A stretch of DNA of 64,000 bases, taken from contig CP119321.1 in assembly GCA_029202445.1 (NCBI GenBank), forward strand, positions 744,001 through 808,000. The letters are read 5' to 3'. The stretch comes from Candidatus Microbacterium phytovorans. GTDB taxonomy: Bacteria; Actinomycetota; Actinomycetes; Actinomycetales; Microbacteriaceae. Below are positions 39,427 through 47,135 of this stretch, one piece after another. The notes below the pieces were generated by a model. It was not told the origin of the DNA and searched no databases. It was given only the letters and a program-made list of their open reading frames with translations. Position numbers and translations under genes: made by a program. Positions within the stretch are counted from its first letter, which is position 1, and the number at the start of each line of letters is the position of its first letter.

Positions 39427-39896
39427 CAGACGGGCTCCGGGGGATCATGGAGAGCGCCGGCCGGGATGCCGGTGCTCTTCTCGACGTCGATCGCCTGCTG
39501 GAGGAGGACGACCGCCGCTACTTGGTCGACAAGCTTACGAGACGAACGCTGGGATCTTCCGGAATCGCGCAGCGCCGCATGCGCGGACACCGTGCTCAAG
39601 CGCTCGTCGACCAGGCGGACGGGGAGTCCGGATGCCGCGGCGAGCTGCCCAGCGACGAGCCTCGCGTCGGCCGTCGAGGCCGTCTCGCCCCCGCTCAAGC
39701 TGATGGGAAGACCCACCAGGAGCTCGAACGCGTCGTACTCGCTGGCGAGTTCGACGATCCGGCGTGTGGTGCCGTCGTCGCGTGGGACGGTCTCGACCGG
39801 AACGGCGAGCAGACCGTCACGATCGCACCGTGCCACACCGACGCGCGCCTTCCCGACATCGATGCCGAGCCGGACGCCGCGTCGGAACCCCGTCAC
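39426..39896 (-). CDS. ruvX: Holliday junction resolvase-like protein RuvX (YqgF)
   Basis: RuvX is an RNase H-fold nuclease implicated in 16S rRNA maturation and possibly in branched DNA cleavage. The 156-residue protein begins with RLGIDVGKARVGVA, whose Asp is the first active-site acid, has VGLPISLSGGE and VRLVDERLSTV with a further catalytic Glu, and ends with DQVAAVVLLQQAID. The GTG at 39896 overlaps the alaS stop as GTGA. The alaS-ruvX-mltG order is conserved in actinobacteria. Confidence 0.94.
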   Translation of the reverse strand: MTGFRRGVRLGIDVGKARVGVARCDRDGLLAVPVETVPRDDGTTRRIVELASEYDAFELLVGLPISLSGGETASTADARLVAGQLAAASGLPVRLVDERLSTVSAHAALRDSGRSQRSSRKLVDQVAAVVLLQQAIDVEKSTGIPAGALHDPPEPV

Positions 39897-42559
39897 GCGC
39901 CCGCGTTCTCCAGTCGGGCGACGATGTCGCCGAGCGCGGCCGGAAGTGCCGTGGCATCCGTCCCGCCGCCCTGTGCGACGTCGTCGCGGCCGCCGCCGCC
40001 ACCGCCCAGGATGCTCGCCGCACCCTTCGCGAGGGCGCCGGCCTTCGCGCCGGCCTGCCGTGCGGCGTCGTTGGTAGCCACGATGACGATCGGCCGGTCG
40101 CCGACCGTCGCCCCGAGCGCGACCACCGCGGCATCCGAACCGAGGCGATCGCGCACCTGCAGTGCAAGGGTGCGCACGTCGTCCGCGGATGCCACGGTGC
40201 CGAGCGACTGTGCGACGACGCGCTGGGCACCGGAGCGCTGAGCCGATTCGATCAGTGCCGGGATCCGCTCCCCCAGCGCCTTCGCCTCGAACTGCGCGAT
40301 CTTCTTCTCGGCGGCCTTGAGGTTGGCTTGTAGCTCTGCGATCCGCGCGGGCAGCTGGTCGCGCGGTGCCTTCAGATGCGCGGTGAGCTGGGAGACGAGC
40401 GCACGCTCTGCGGCCAGCTCGCGGAACGCGTCGAGGCCCACGAGCGCCTCCACGCGTCTGTTGGAGGCGCCGACCGACGACTCGCCGACGAGGCTGATGA
40501 GGCCGACTTCGGCGCTGCGTCCGACGTGCGTGCCGGCACAGAGCTCACGCGACCACGGCCCTCCGATGTCGACCATCCGCACGGTGTCGCCGTACTTCTC
40601 GCCGAACAGGGCCATCGCCCCGAGCGACTTCGCCTCATCCAACGCCAGCACGCGCGTCGTCACTTCGAGGTTGTCGCGCACCGCGTTGTTGGCGATCTCC
40701 TCGATCTCGCTCTTCGTCGCGTCCGACAGTGCTTGGCCCCACGTGAAGTCGAAGCGCATGTACCCGGCGCGGTTGAGGGAGCCTGCCTGCGTCGCGGTCT
40801 TCCCCAGGGTGTCCCGGAGGGCAGCGTGCACGAGGTGTGTCGCAGAGTGGGCCTGCTGGGCGGCGCGGCGGTTCACGGCGTCGACGACCGACGTCGCGGG
40901 CTGGCCGACGCCGACTTCGCCCGACGTCACCTCGACCGTGTGACTGACGAGGCCGGGAACCGGCTTCTGGACGTCGAGCACCTCGAGTTCGAACCCGGGG
41001 CCCACGATGACGCCCTTGTCGGCGACCTGACCACCCGACTCGGCGTACAACGCCGTCTCAGCGAGGATGACTTCGGCGATCTGCCCCTGCGAGGCGCGCG
41101 ACGCGGGAACACCGTCGACGAGGAGGCCCAGCACCGTCGATTCGGTCTCCAGGTCGGAGTATCCGGTGAACACCGTCTCCCCCTGCGCCCGCAGGTCGCG
41201 GTACACGCTCGTATCCGCGAGAGCGCGCTTGCGGGAGCGCGCGTCTGCCTTCGCCCGGGTGCGCTGTTCCTGCATGAGGGTGTCGAACGCGTCGCGATCG
41301 ACCGTGAGACCCGCTTCCTCGACGATCTCCATCGTGAGGTCGATCGGGAAGCCGTAGGTGTCGTGCAGGAGGAACGCCTCGCTGCCGCTGAGCTGCGCAC
41401 CGCCGTCGCGACGCGTTCGCGCGACGGATTCGTCGAGCAGTTCGGAGCCCGCTGCGAGGGTGCGCAGGAAGGTCGCCTCCTCCGCGAGGGCGTACTGGGA
41501 CAGACGCTCGTAGTCCGCCTCGACGACCGGGTAGGCCTCCTTCATCGCGTCGCGGGACGCGGCGAAGAGCTCGGCGAACGTCGGTCCGTCGACGCCGAGC
41601 AGCCGCATCGCGCGAATGGCGCGACGCATGAGGCGTCGGAGGATGTAGCCGCGCCCCTCGTTGGAGGGAGTGACACCGTCGGACAGCAGCATGAGGGACG
41701 ATCGCACGTGGTCGGCGATCACGCGGAATCGCACGTCGTCGTCGTGATTCGCGCCGTAGGTCTTGCCGGAGAGTGCGACGGCCCGGTCGAGCACAGGGCG
41801 GACCTGGTCGGTCTCGTACATGTTGTCGACGCCCTGCTTGAGGAAGGCGATGCGCTCGAGACCCATCCCGGTGTCGACGTTCTTCGCGGGGAGCTCACCG
41901 ACGATCGTGAAGTCGTACTTGGAGCGGACATCGGCGATCTCGTACTGCATGAAGACGAGGTTCCAGATCTCCACGTAGCGGTCGTCGTCGGTGGCCGGTC
42001 CGCCGTCGATGCCGTAGGCCGGACCGCGGTCGAAGAAGATCTCCGAGCAGGGCCCGGCGGGTCCGGGAAGTCCCGTGGTCCAGTAGTTGGTGTCCTTGCC
42101 CAGGCGCTGGATGCGCTCCTCGGGAAGGTCGGTGAGTCGGAGCCAGAGGGTGTGTGCCTCGTCGTCTTCCTCGTAGACCGTCACCCAGAGGTCTTTCGCG
42201 TCGAAGCCGAGGCCGCCGTCTGCCTCGGGCGTCGTCAGGAGCTCCCAGGCGTAGCGGATCGCGCCTTCCTTGAAGTAGTCGCCGAACGACCAGTTGCCGA
42301 GCATCTGGAAGAACGTGCCGTGGCGCGGCGTCTTGCCGACCTCTTCGATGTCGTTGGTGCGGATGCACTTCTGGTTGTCGGCGGCGCGCGGATACGGTGC
42401 CGGCACATCGCCGCTCAGATACGGGATGAACGGGACCATGCCGGCGATCGTGAACAGCAGCGCGGGATCGTCTGTCACGAGCGAAGCGGACGGAACGATC
42501 GTGTGGCCGTTCTTCTCGAAGTAATCGAGGTAGCGCTGGGCGATCTCAGCGGTCTTCAT
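39893..42559 (-). CDS. alaS: Alanyl-tRNA synthetase
   Basis: AlaRS charges tRNA-Ala and edits mischarged tRNA. The 888-residue protein shows the class II core (about 1-440; GNWSFGDYFKEGAI, GPCSEIFFDRGP, GLERIAFLKQG), the editing domain with the zinc-binding HSATHLVHAALR and ELCAGTHVGRSAEVG, and the C-terminal DHHA1 domain with ILGGGGGGRDDVAQGG. The ATG at 42559 matches the family start MKTAEIAQRYLDYF. Confidence 0.98.
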   Translation of the reverse strand: MKTAEIAQRYLDYFEKNGHTIVPSASLVTDDPALLFTIAGMVPFIPYLSGDVPAPYPRAADNQKCIRTNDIEEVGKTPRHGTFFQMLGNWSFGDYFKEGAIRYAWELLTTPEADGGLGFDAKDLWVTVYEEDDEAHTLWLRLTDLPEERIQRLGKDTNYWTTGLPGPAGPCSEIFFDRGPAYGIDGGPATDDDRYVEIWNLVFMQYEIADVRSKYDFTIVGELPAKNVDTGMGLERIAFLKQGVDNMYETDQVRPVLDRAVALSGKTYGANHDDDVRFRVIADHVRSSLMLLSDGVTPSNEGRGYILRRLMRRAIRAMRLLGVDGPTFAELFAASRDAMKEAYPVVEADYERLSQYALAEEATFLRTLAAGSELLDESVARTRRDGGAQLSGSEAFLLHDTYGFPIDLTMEIVEEAGLTVDRDAFDTLMQEQRTRAKADARSRKRALADTSVYRDLRAQGETVFTGYSDLETESTVLGLLVDGVPASRASQGQIAEVILAETALYAESGGQVADKGVIVGPGFELEVLDVQKPVPGLVSHTVEVTSGEVGVGQPATSVVDAVNRRAAQQAHSATHLVHAALRDTLGKTATQAGSLNRAGYMRFDFTWGQALSDATKSEIEEIANNAVRDNLEVTTRVLALDEAKSLGAMALFGEKYGDTVRMVDIGGPWSRELCAGTHVGRSAEVGLISLVGESSVGASNRRVEALVGLDAFRELAAERALVSQLTAHLKAPRDQLPARIAELQANLKAAEKKIAQFEAKALGERIPALIESAQRSGAQRVVAQSLGTVASADDVRTLALQVRDRLGSDAAVVALGATVGDRPIVIVATNDAARQAGAKAGALAKGAASILGGGGGGRDDVAQGGGTDATALPAALGDIVARLENAGA

Positions 42560-42626
42560 GGGGTGTCCTCGGCAATGCAGGGGCGCGCACCCGGTGTGAA
42601 ACCGGGCTCGTCGATCGGTCGTTCGG

Positions 42627-42923
42627 TCAGTCGGAGACGCGGGCGGCGCCGTCTTCGGCGGCGTCGGCGACCGCGTGGGCCGCGTCGGAGACGGCATCCC
42701 GTGCGGAGTCGATGGCGCTGGATGCCGCGGTCTTGGCGTCGGCGACGAGCCCTTCGATCTTGGCCTCCTGTGCGCGGTACGCGTCGCCGATGCGATCGGT
42801 GAACTCCGAGATGCGGGCGTCGACCTCGGCCAGAACCTCGTGACCGCGCGGGTCCTTGTTGACCAGGTGGGCCGCGACGAAGCCGCCGGCGATGCCCAGC
42901 ACGAACCACAGCGCGTTCTTCAT
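42627..42923 (-). CDS. Small membrane-anchored helical protein upstream of alaS
   Basis: This 98-residue protein has one N-terminal transmembrane helix (about residues 2-19, NALWFVLGIAGGFVAAHLV) and then an amphipathic, Ala-rich helical region that resembles a coiled coil. A gene of this type lies between rpsD and alaS in many actinobacteria, with no known function. I used the ATG at 42923 because GGAA lies 4 nt upstream; an ATG at 42932 (MEPMKN) is equally open. It is followed 67 bp later by alaS. Confidence 0.8.
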   Translation of the reverse strand: MKNALWFVLGIAGGFVAAHLVNKDPRGHEVLAEVDARISEFTDRIGDAYRAQEAKIEGLVADAKTAASSAIDSARDAVSDAAHAVADAAEDGAARVSD

Positions 42924-42946
42924 GGGTTCCATGTTAGGCGCAAACG

Positions 42947-42986
42947 GCCGAGGGGCGTCGGGGTGGTGACCCCGACGCCCCTCGGC
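42947..42986 (-). terminator. Strong terminator after rpsD
   Basis: GCCGAGGGGCGTCGGGG (42947-42963) and its exact complement (42970-42986) form a perfect 17-bp stem with the 6-nt loop TGGTGA. On the transcribed strand a short T-run (CGTTTGC) follows. It lies 26 bp beyond the rpsD stop and should end that transcript before the small membrane protein gene. Confidence 0.8.
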
Positions 42987-43012
42987 GTTCGTGTGCTGGT
43001 GCGACGCTTCGC

Positions 43013-43642
43013 TCAGCGAGCGGCGTAGTACTCGACGACGAGCTGGACGTCACCGGTCACGGGCACCTCTGCGCGCTTCGGGCGACGCACGAGACGCGCC
43101 TGCAGCTTGTCGAGCTCGACCTCGAGGTAGGCCGGAACGGGCGGCAGGACCTCGGCGTGACCGCCGGCGGCCGCGACCTGGAAGGGCTCGAGGCCCTCGC
43201 TCTTGGCCTTGACGTGGATGAGCTGTCCCGGCTTCACGCGGAACGACGGGCGGTCGACGAGCTGGCCGTCGACGAGGATGTGGCGGTGCACGACGAGCTG
43301 ACGGGCCTGCGCCGTGGTGCGGGCGAAGCCCGAGCGCACGACGAGCGCGTCGAGGCGCATCTCGAGCAGCTCGACGAGGTTCTCACCGGTCAGGCCGTCC
43401 TGGCGACGAGCCTCGTTGAACGTGTTGCGCATCTGCTTCTCGCGGATGCCGTACTGCTCGCGCAGACGCTGCTTCTCGCGGAGACGGACGGCGTAGTCGC
43501 TGTCAGCCTTGCGCTTGGTGCGACCGTGCTCACCGGGAGCGTAGGGACGCTTCTCGAGGTAGCGGGCGGCCTTCGGGGTCAGCGCGACGCCGAGCGCGCG
43601 CGACAGGCGGACCTTGCGGCGGTCCTGGGACTTCGTAGCCAC
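43013..43642 (-). CDS. rpsD: 30S ribosomal protein S4
   Basis: S4 binds 16S rRNA early in 30S assembly. The 209-residue protein has no N-terminal zinc cysteines, so it is the zinc-free form. The S4 RNA-binding domain is clear (RLDALVVRSGFARTTAQARQLVVHRHILVDG). The GTG at 43642 (VATKSQDRRKVRLSR) has AGGAAGGAAC directly upstream, which decides the start over a 30-codon extension. It stands apart from the main ribosomal protein operons and has its own 207-bp leader and a strong terminator, which suggests autonomous regulation. Confidence 0.97.
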   Translation of the reverse strand: MATKSQDRRKVRLSRALGVALTPKAARYLEKRPYAPGEHGRTKRKADSDYAVRLREKQRLREQYGIREKQMRNTFNEARRQDGLTGENLVELLEMRLDALVVRSGFARTTAQARQLVVHRHILVDGQLVDRPSFRVKPGQLIHVKAKSEGLEPFQVAAAGGHAEVLPPVPAYLEVELDKLQARLVRRPKRAEVPVTGDVQLVVEYYAAR

Positions 43643-43849
43643 GAAGTGTTCCTTCCTGACGTGGCCGTGCATTTCACGACTCACGGACGTATCCCCCGCT
43701 CTTCGCCCATCCTGGACTGCACGCCGGGGCACGCCAGGAGGTCTTGGTCAGAAGAGGGAGATGCCCGAAAACTCGGTTTCGAGCCGGTCAAGTCTATCAG
43801 AGCGCCCCGGAGCTTCGTCCGCGTCGTCGCGCGGGGCGCGCCGTGAGCC
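43643..43849 (-). promoter_or_regulatory. rpsD upstream region with candidate extended -10
   Basis: This 207-bp gap is the longest non-coding stretch of the window. On the minus strand TGATAGACT (43799-43791) fits an extended -10 element and would give a leader of about 140 nt. A short stem CTCG-AAAC-CGAG followed by TTTT lies just downstream (near 43767-43782) and could be an attenuator. Otherwise I see nothing. Confidence 0.25.
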
Positions 43850-44647
43850 TCACGCGGGCAGCAGATCGAGCGCGCCGGGCGGATAGAAGACGTGCTTCCC
43901 CGAGCGAACCGCCTCCAGCCGGTACCATCCCACGGTCGTATCGCTGTCGCGGACCGGCTCGTGGGCGTCACGAGGCATTGCGGCCAGACGCTCCGAGTCG
44001 ACGCTGAAGACGTGGACGATTTCGTGCCCGCGGGCGCCGTGCGCGTCGAAGACGTTCTCCGTCACCCCGAGCAGGCGCGCTTCGCGCACATCTGCGTCGA
44101 GCTCCTCCGCGAACTCGCGGCGGAGCGCCGTGTGCACCGATTCTCCGAACTCGATCCCTCCTCCCGGCGCGCGCAGGAATCCGTCGTGACGACCGTTCGC
44201 GGCATACTCCTCCGCCAGCAGCCACCCGTCGACCACGACGAGCCCCACGACGATGGCACGTACGCGGTGCGGCGCACCGAGCTGCTCCGCGTACGCGGAC
44301 AGAGAGGCGCGGTAATCGGACAGCGTCGGCAGGAGCGCGCCGACCGCCGTGCGAAGCGCCGCCGCCGGCTTCCCGTCGTCGAAGAGCGCCAACGAGAGGA
44401 ACGCCTGCGCGGCGCGCGACAGGGGGTCCTCGCCGCGCAGATCCTGCAGGAGCGCGATCGCACCTGAGGGATCCCCCACCACGCGCAGCGAGCTCGCGAG
44501 TTGGATGATCGCCCGCGTGCGCTCGGGTTCCTCCAGTCCGCGATCGAGGGCCGCGCGATAGAGCGGGATGGCGCCCCGCTCGTCGCCGGCGGCATCGCGC
44601 TGGGAGGCGCTGTCGAAGAGATCGCGGGCGGAGGTGGGGTCAGTCAT
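43850..44647 (-). CDS. TPR-Nudix fusion protein
   Basis: The first 120 residues are helical and TPR-like (SARDLFDSASQRDAAGDERGA split over two helices; ALLQDLRGEDPLSRAAQAFLSLALFDDGK). The C-terminal half (about 130-255) is a Nudix hydrolase: the box is complete, GGGIEFGE-x7-REFAEELDA, so it should hydrolyse a nucleoside diphosphate derivative, though the substrate cannot be read. The ATG at 44647 overlaps the stop of the second Nudix gene by 4 bp. The protein has 265 residues. The fusion could present the hydrolase to a partner protein. Confidence 0.85.
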   Translation of the reverse strand: MTDPTSARDLFDSASQRDAAGDERGAIPLYRAALDRGLEEPERTRAIIQLASSLRVVGDPSGAIALLQDLRGEDPLSRAAQAFLSLALFDDGKPAAALRTAVGALLPTLSDYRASLSAYAEQLGAPHRVRAIVVGLVVVDGWLLAEEYAANGRHDGFLRAPGGGIEFGESVHTALRREFAEELDADVREARLLGVTENVFDAHGARGHEIVHVFSVDSERLAAMPRDAHEPVRDSDTTVGWYRLEAVRSGKHVFYPPGALDLLPA

Positions 44648-45264
44648 GGGGTCAGCAACTCCTTCACCCGCTCCTGCAGCGGCTGCAGAGCGGAGTCCAC
44701 GGCGGCTCGGGCGAAGGCGTGAAGGCCCCGCAGGGCGGCACCGGCATCGCTGAGCTCTCCCGAAAGCAGGTGGTCCAGGAGGTCTGTCGCTGCGATCGTG
44801 CGCACCCGACCGGTCTCCTCCGCGCCCCACGACGGATCGCTGACGCGTCGGCATCCTCCGGCGATGAGGATGTTCTTGCGGCGTCGAGAGTTCGCGGCCG
44901 CCCATTCCGCGCCCGCGTGGTGGACGACGCCGGCCTCGTAGCCCGTCTCCTCCCGGAGTTCGCGCGCGCCGGCGGTGACCACGTCCTCGCCCGGATCGAT
45001 GAGTCCGCCGGGAAGCTCGCCGAGCACTGACTCCGGGCCGACACGGTACTGATCGAACAGGACGACGCGATCGTCATCCGTGAAGGCGACGACGGACACG
45101 GTGTCGCCGATGAGCAGCACGTCCCAGCCGCTCTCCGACCCGTCGGGCAGCCGATACTGGTCGCGTCGGACGGCGATGTACCCCGTGTACATCGACTCGG
45201 AGCTGATCTTGGTCCAGGCCGAGCCGGGATCGCGGCCACCCTCGGACTCCTGGCCGGCACTCAT
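44644..45264 (-). CDS. Nudix hydrolase, ADP-ribose pyrophosphatase-like
   Basis: This 206-residue protein has a complete Nudix box, GGLIDPGE-x7[11 protein letters not shown], following LGELPGG, and a substrate domain typical of ADP-ribose pyrophosphatases ([21 protein letters not shown]). It would degrade ADP-ribose or a related nucleotide. The ATG at 45264 overlaps the rarA stop and its stop overlaps the TPR-Nudix start, each by 4 bp, so rarA and the two Nudix genes form one coupled group. Confidence 0.9.
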   Translation of the reverse strand: MSAGQESEGGRDPGSAWTKISSESMYTGYIAVRRDQYRLPDGSESGWDVLLIGDTVSVVAFTDDDRVVLFDQYRVGPESVLGELPGGLIDPGEDVVTAGARELREETGYEAGVVHHAGAEWAAANSRRRKNILIAGGCRRVSDPSWGAEETGRVRTIAATDLLDHLLSGELSDAGAALRGLHAFARAAVDSALQPLQERVKELLTP

Positions 45265-46616
45265 TCGCCCAGGATCTTTCGGATCTTCTCCACCCGTGCG
45301 GCGATGTCGCGCTCCAAGCCGCGTCCTGTCGGCTCGTAGTACCGACGACCCACCAGTTCGTCAGGGAGGTATTGCTGTGTCGCGACGCCGACCTCGAGGT
45401 CGTGCGGATAGACATAACCCTTTCCATGGCCGAGCCGTTTCGCACCCGGGTAATGGGCGTCGCGCAGGTGCGGCGGTACGCGACCGAAGCCTCCCCGCCG
45501 CACGTCCGCGATGGCGGCGTCGATCGCCACGTAGGCCGCGTTCGACTTCGCGGTCGTGGCCAGGTACGCCGTCGCCTCGGCGAGGGGGATGCGCCCCTCG
45601 GGCATACCGATGAACGCGACCGCGTCCGCCGCGGCCACCGCGATCACGAGCGCCTGCGGGTCGGCCAGGCCGATGTCTTCCGAGGCGGAGATGACGAGGC
45701 GGCGTGCGATGAAGCGAGGGTCCTCCCCGGCCTCGATCATGCGCGCAAGGTAGTGCATCGCGGCGTCGACGTCGGAGCCACGGATGGACTTGATGAACGC
45801 GCTGATGACGTCGTAGTGCTCGTCGCCCTGCTTGTCATATCGCAGGAGCGCGCGATCGACCGCCTGCGCGACCTGCTCGGCGCTGATGACCGGCACCGCC
45901 TCGCCTGCGTCGCCGTCCAGGTCACCTTCGGCGCCCGCGTCGCCGGAGACCATGGATGCCGCGGCCTCCAGCGAAGTGAGAGCTCGGCGTGCGTCTCCGG
46001 AAGCGAGTTGGACGAGCGCGGCCCGGGCTTCCGGAGTGAGCTCCACCGCACCGGCAAGACCCCGCGCGTCGGAGACGGCACGGTCGATGAGGCGTCCGAG
46101 ATCGTCGTCGGTCAGCGGCTGCAGCGTGAGCAGGAGCGACCGTGACAGCAGCGGTGAGATGACCGAGAAGGACGGATTCTCGGTCGTCGCGGCGATGAGG
46201 ATGACCCAGCCGTTCTCGACGCCAGGGAGCAGCGCGTCCTGCTGCGCCTTCGTGAAACGGTGGATCTCGTCGAGGAACAGGATCGTGGACACGCCGTACA
46301 GATCACGCTGGTTCATCGCCTCCTGCATGACCTCGCGCACATCGCGGACTCCGGCGGTGACGGCGGACAGCTCCACGAAACGGCGGCCAGAGGTGCGCGC
46401 GATCGCCTGCGCGAGCGTCGTCTTGCCGGTGCCCGGCGGACCCCAGAGGATGACCGACACGGCTGACCGTGTCGGCGATCCGCCGTCGGCGAGGGCGACC
46501 AGCGGTGAACCCGGCCGCAGGAGGTGCCCCTGGCCCGCGACTTCGTCGAGAGACACCGGCCGCATGCGCACGGCGAGAGGTGTCTGCCCGGAGAAGAGCG
46601 CGGCGGGGGTGGTCAC
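45261..46616 (-). CDS. rarA: Replication-associated recombination protein RarA
   Basis: RarA (MgsA) is a hexameric AAA+ ATPase that acts at stalled replication forks. The 451-residue protein has Walker [10 protein letters not shown] at 59-67, Walker [10 protein letters not shown], a sensor region TTENPSFSV and the C-terminal domain with [23 protein letters not shown]-like sequence, interrupted only by an acidic Gly/Asp-rich loop near residues 235-255. The start is a GTG at 46616. It is transcribed away from the plus-strand genes at 46722. Confidence 0.95.
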   Translation of the reverse strand: MTTPAALFSGQTPLAVRMRPVSLDEVAGQGHLLRPGSPLVALADGGSPTRSAVSVILWGPPGTGKTTLAQAIARTSGRRFVELSAVTAGVRDVREVMQEAMNQRDLYGVSTILFLDEIHRFTKAQQDALLPGVENGWVILIAATTENPSFSVISPLLSRSLLLTLQPLTDDDLGRLIDRAVSDARGLAGAVELTPEARAALVQLASGDARRALTSLEAAASMVSGDAGAEGDLDGDAGEAVPVISAEQVAQAVDRALLRYDKQGDEHYDVISAFIKSIRGSDVDAAMHYLARMIEAGEDPRFIARRLVISASEDIGLADPQALVIAVAAADAVAFIGMPEGRIPLAEATAYLATTAKSNAAYVAIDAAIADVRRGGFGRVPPHLRDAHYPGAKRLGHGKGYVYPHDLEVGVATQQYLPDELVGRRYYEPTGRGLERDIAARVEKIRKILGE

Positions 46617-46654
46617 CCGTCCAGGCTAGCCGCGCCCGCCGACGCCGGCCGCGT

Positions 46655-46684
46655 TTGTCGCACCCGCGCGCGTGCCCGTAGGCT
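46655..46684 (+). promoter_or_regulatory. Candidate promoter for the plus-strand genes at 46722
   Basis: TTGTCG (46655-46660) and TAGGCT (46679-46684) are separated by 18 nt, a plausible actinobacterial housekeeping promoter 38 bp before the GTG start. A second TAGGCT preceded by TA lies at 47063-47068 before the DUF349 gene. Sequence similarity alone supports these. Confidence 0.3.
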
Positions 46685-46721
46685 CGGGGAGGCCCGGGCG
46701 TCCGGGAATCGAGGAGGTCCC

Positions 46722-47051
46722 GTGGCTACCGGTGCGAGCAGGTCCGGCGCAGACAAGAAGAGCGCGCGTGCCGCGCGCGATCGAGCGCGGCTCTACCAGG
46801 CCCGCCAGGAGTTCCAGGACGGCCTGCAGCGCCGCCGCCGCCGCGACAACCTGATCGCGGGCGTGGCCGGCGGCGCGCTGATCCTCGCCGTCGTCGGAGG
46901 CCAGGTGGCCTACTACACCGTCGGTCCCGGGCAGCCCGCCCCGGCGCCGAGCTCGACCCCGAGTCCGAGCCCGACCACGGGCGCGCCGACACCGTCATCG
47001 ACAGCGGATCCGACGCCCGCGTCGTCGACGTCGCCCTCTCCCACGCCCTGA
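46722..47051 (+). CDS. Single-pass membrane protein with Ser/Thr/Pro-rich tail
   Basis: This 109-residue protein has a basic N-terminal cytoplasmic segment (KKSARAARDRARLYQARQEF), one transmembrane helix (about residues 45-66) and a short low-complexity outer tail made almost only of Pro, Ser and Thr. The N-terminal part resembles the start of the membrane-anchored cyclophilin-type isomerases found before the DUF349 gene in some relatives, but no isomerase domain follows. The GTG at 46722 has GAGGAGG 5 nt upstream. Function unknown. Confidence 0.75.
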   Translation: MATGASRSGADKKSARAARDRARLYQARQEFQDGLQRRRRRDNLIAGVAGGALILAVVGGQVAYYTVGPGQPAPAPSSTPSPSPTTGAPTPSSTADPTPASSTSPSPTP

Positions 47052-47091
47052 CCGCCGCCGTATAGGCTTGCAGCCGACCGAACCCCTAGGC

Positions 47092-47113
47092 GGCCTGTCT
47101 TCGTCGACAGGCC
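47092..47113 (+). repeat. Hairpin before the DUF349 gene
   Basis: GGCCTGTC (47092-47099) and GACAGGCC (47106-47113) form a perfect 8-bp stem with loop TTCGTC, ending 22 bp before the chosen start. No T-run follows, so it could be a leader hairpin or a weak terminator for the preceding small gene. Confidence 0.5.
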
Positions 47114-47135
47114 CCGCCGCGACGAGGTGCTACCC

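Noticed and set aside
40376-42802. Plus-strand open frame of 808 codons
   Set aside because: It is antisense to alaS with the same shadow composition and no motif.
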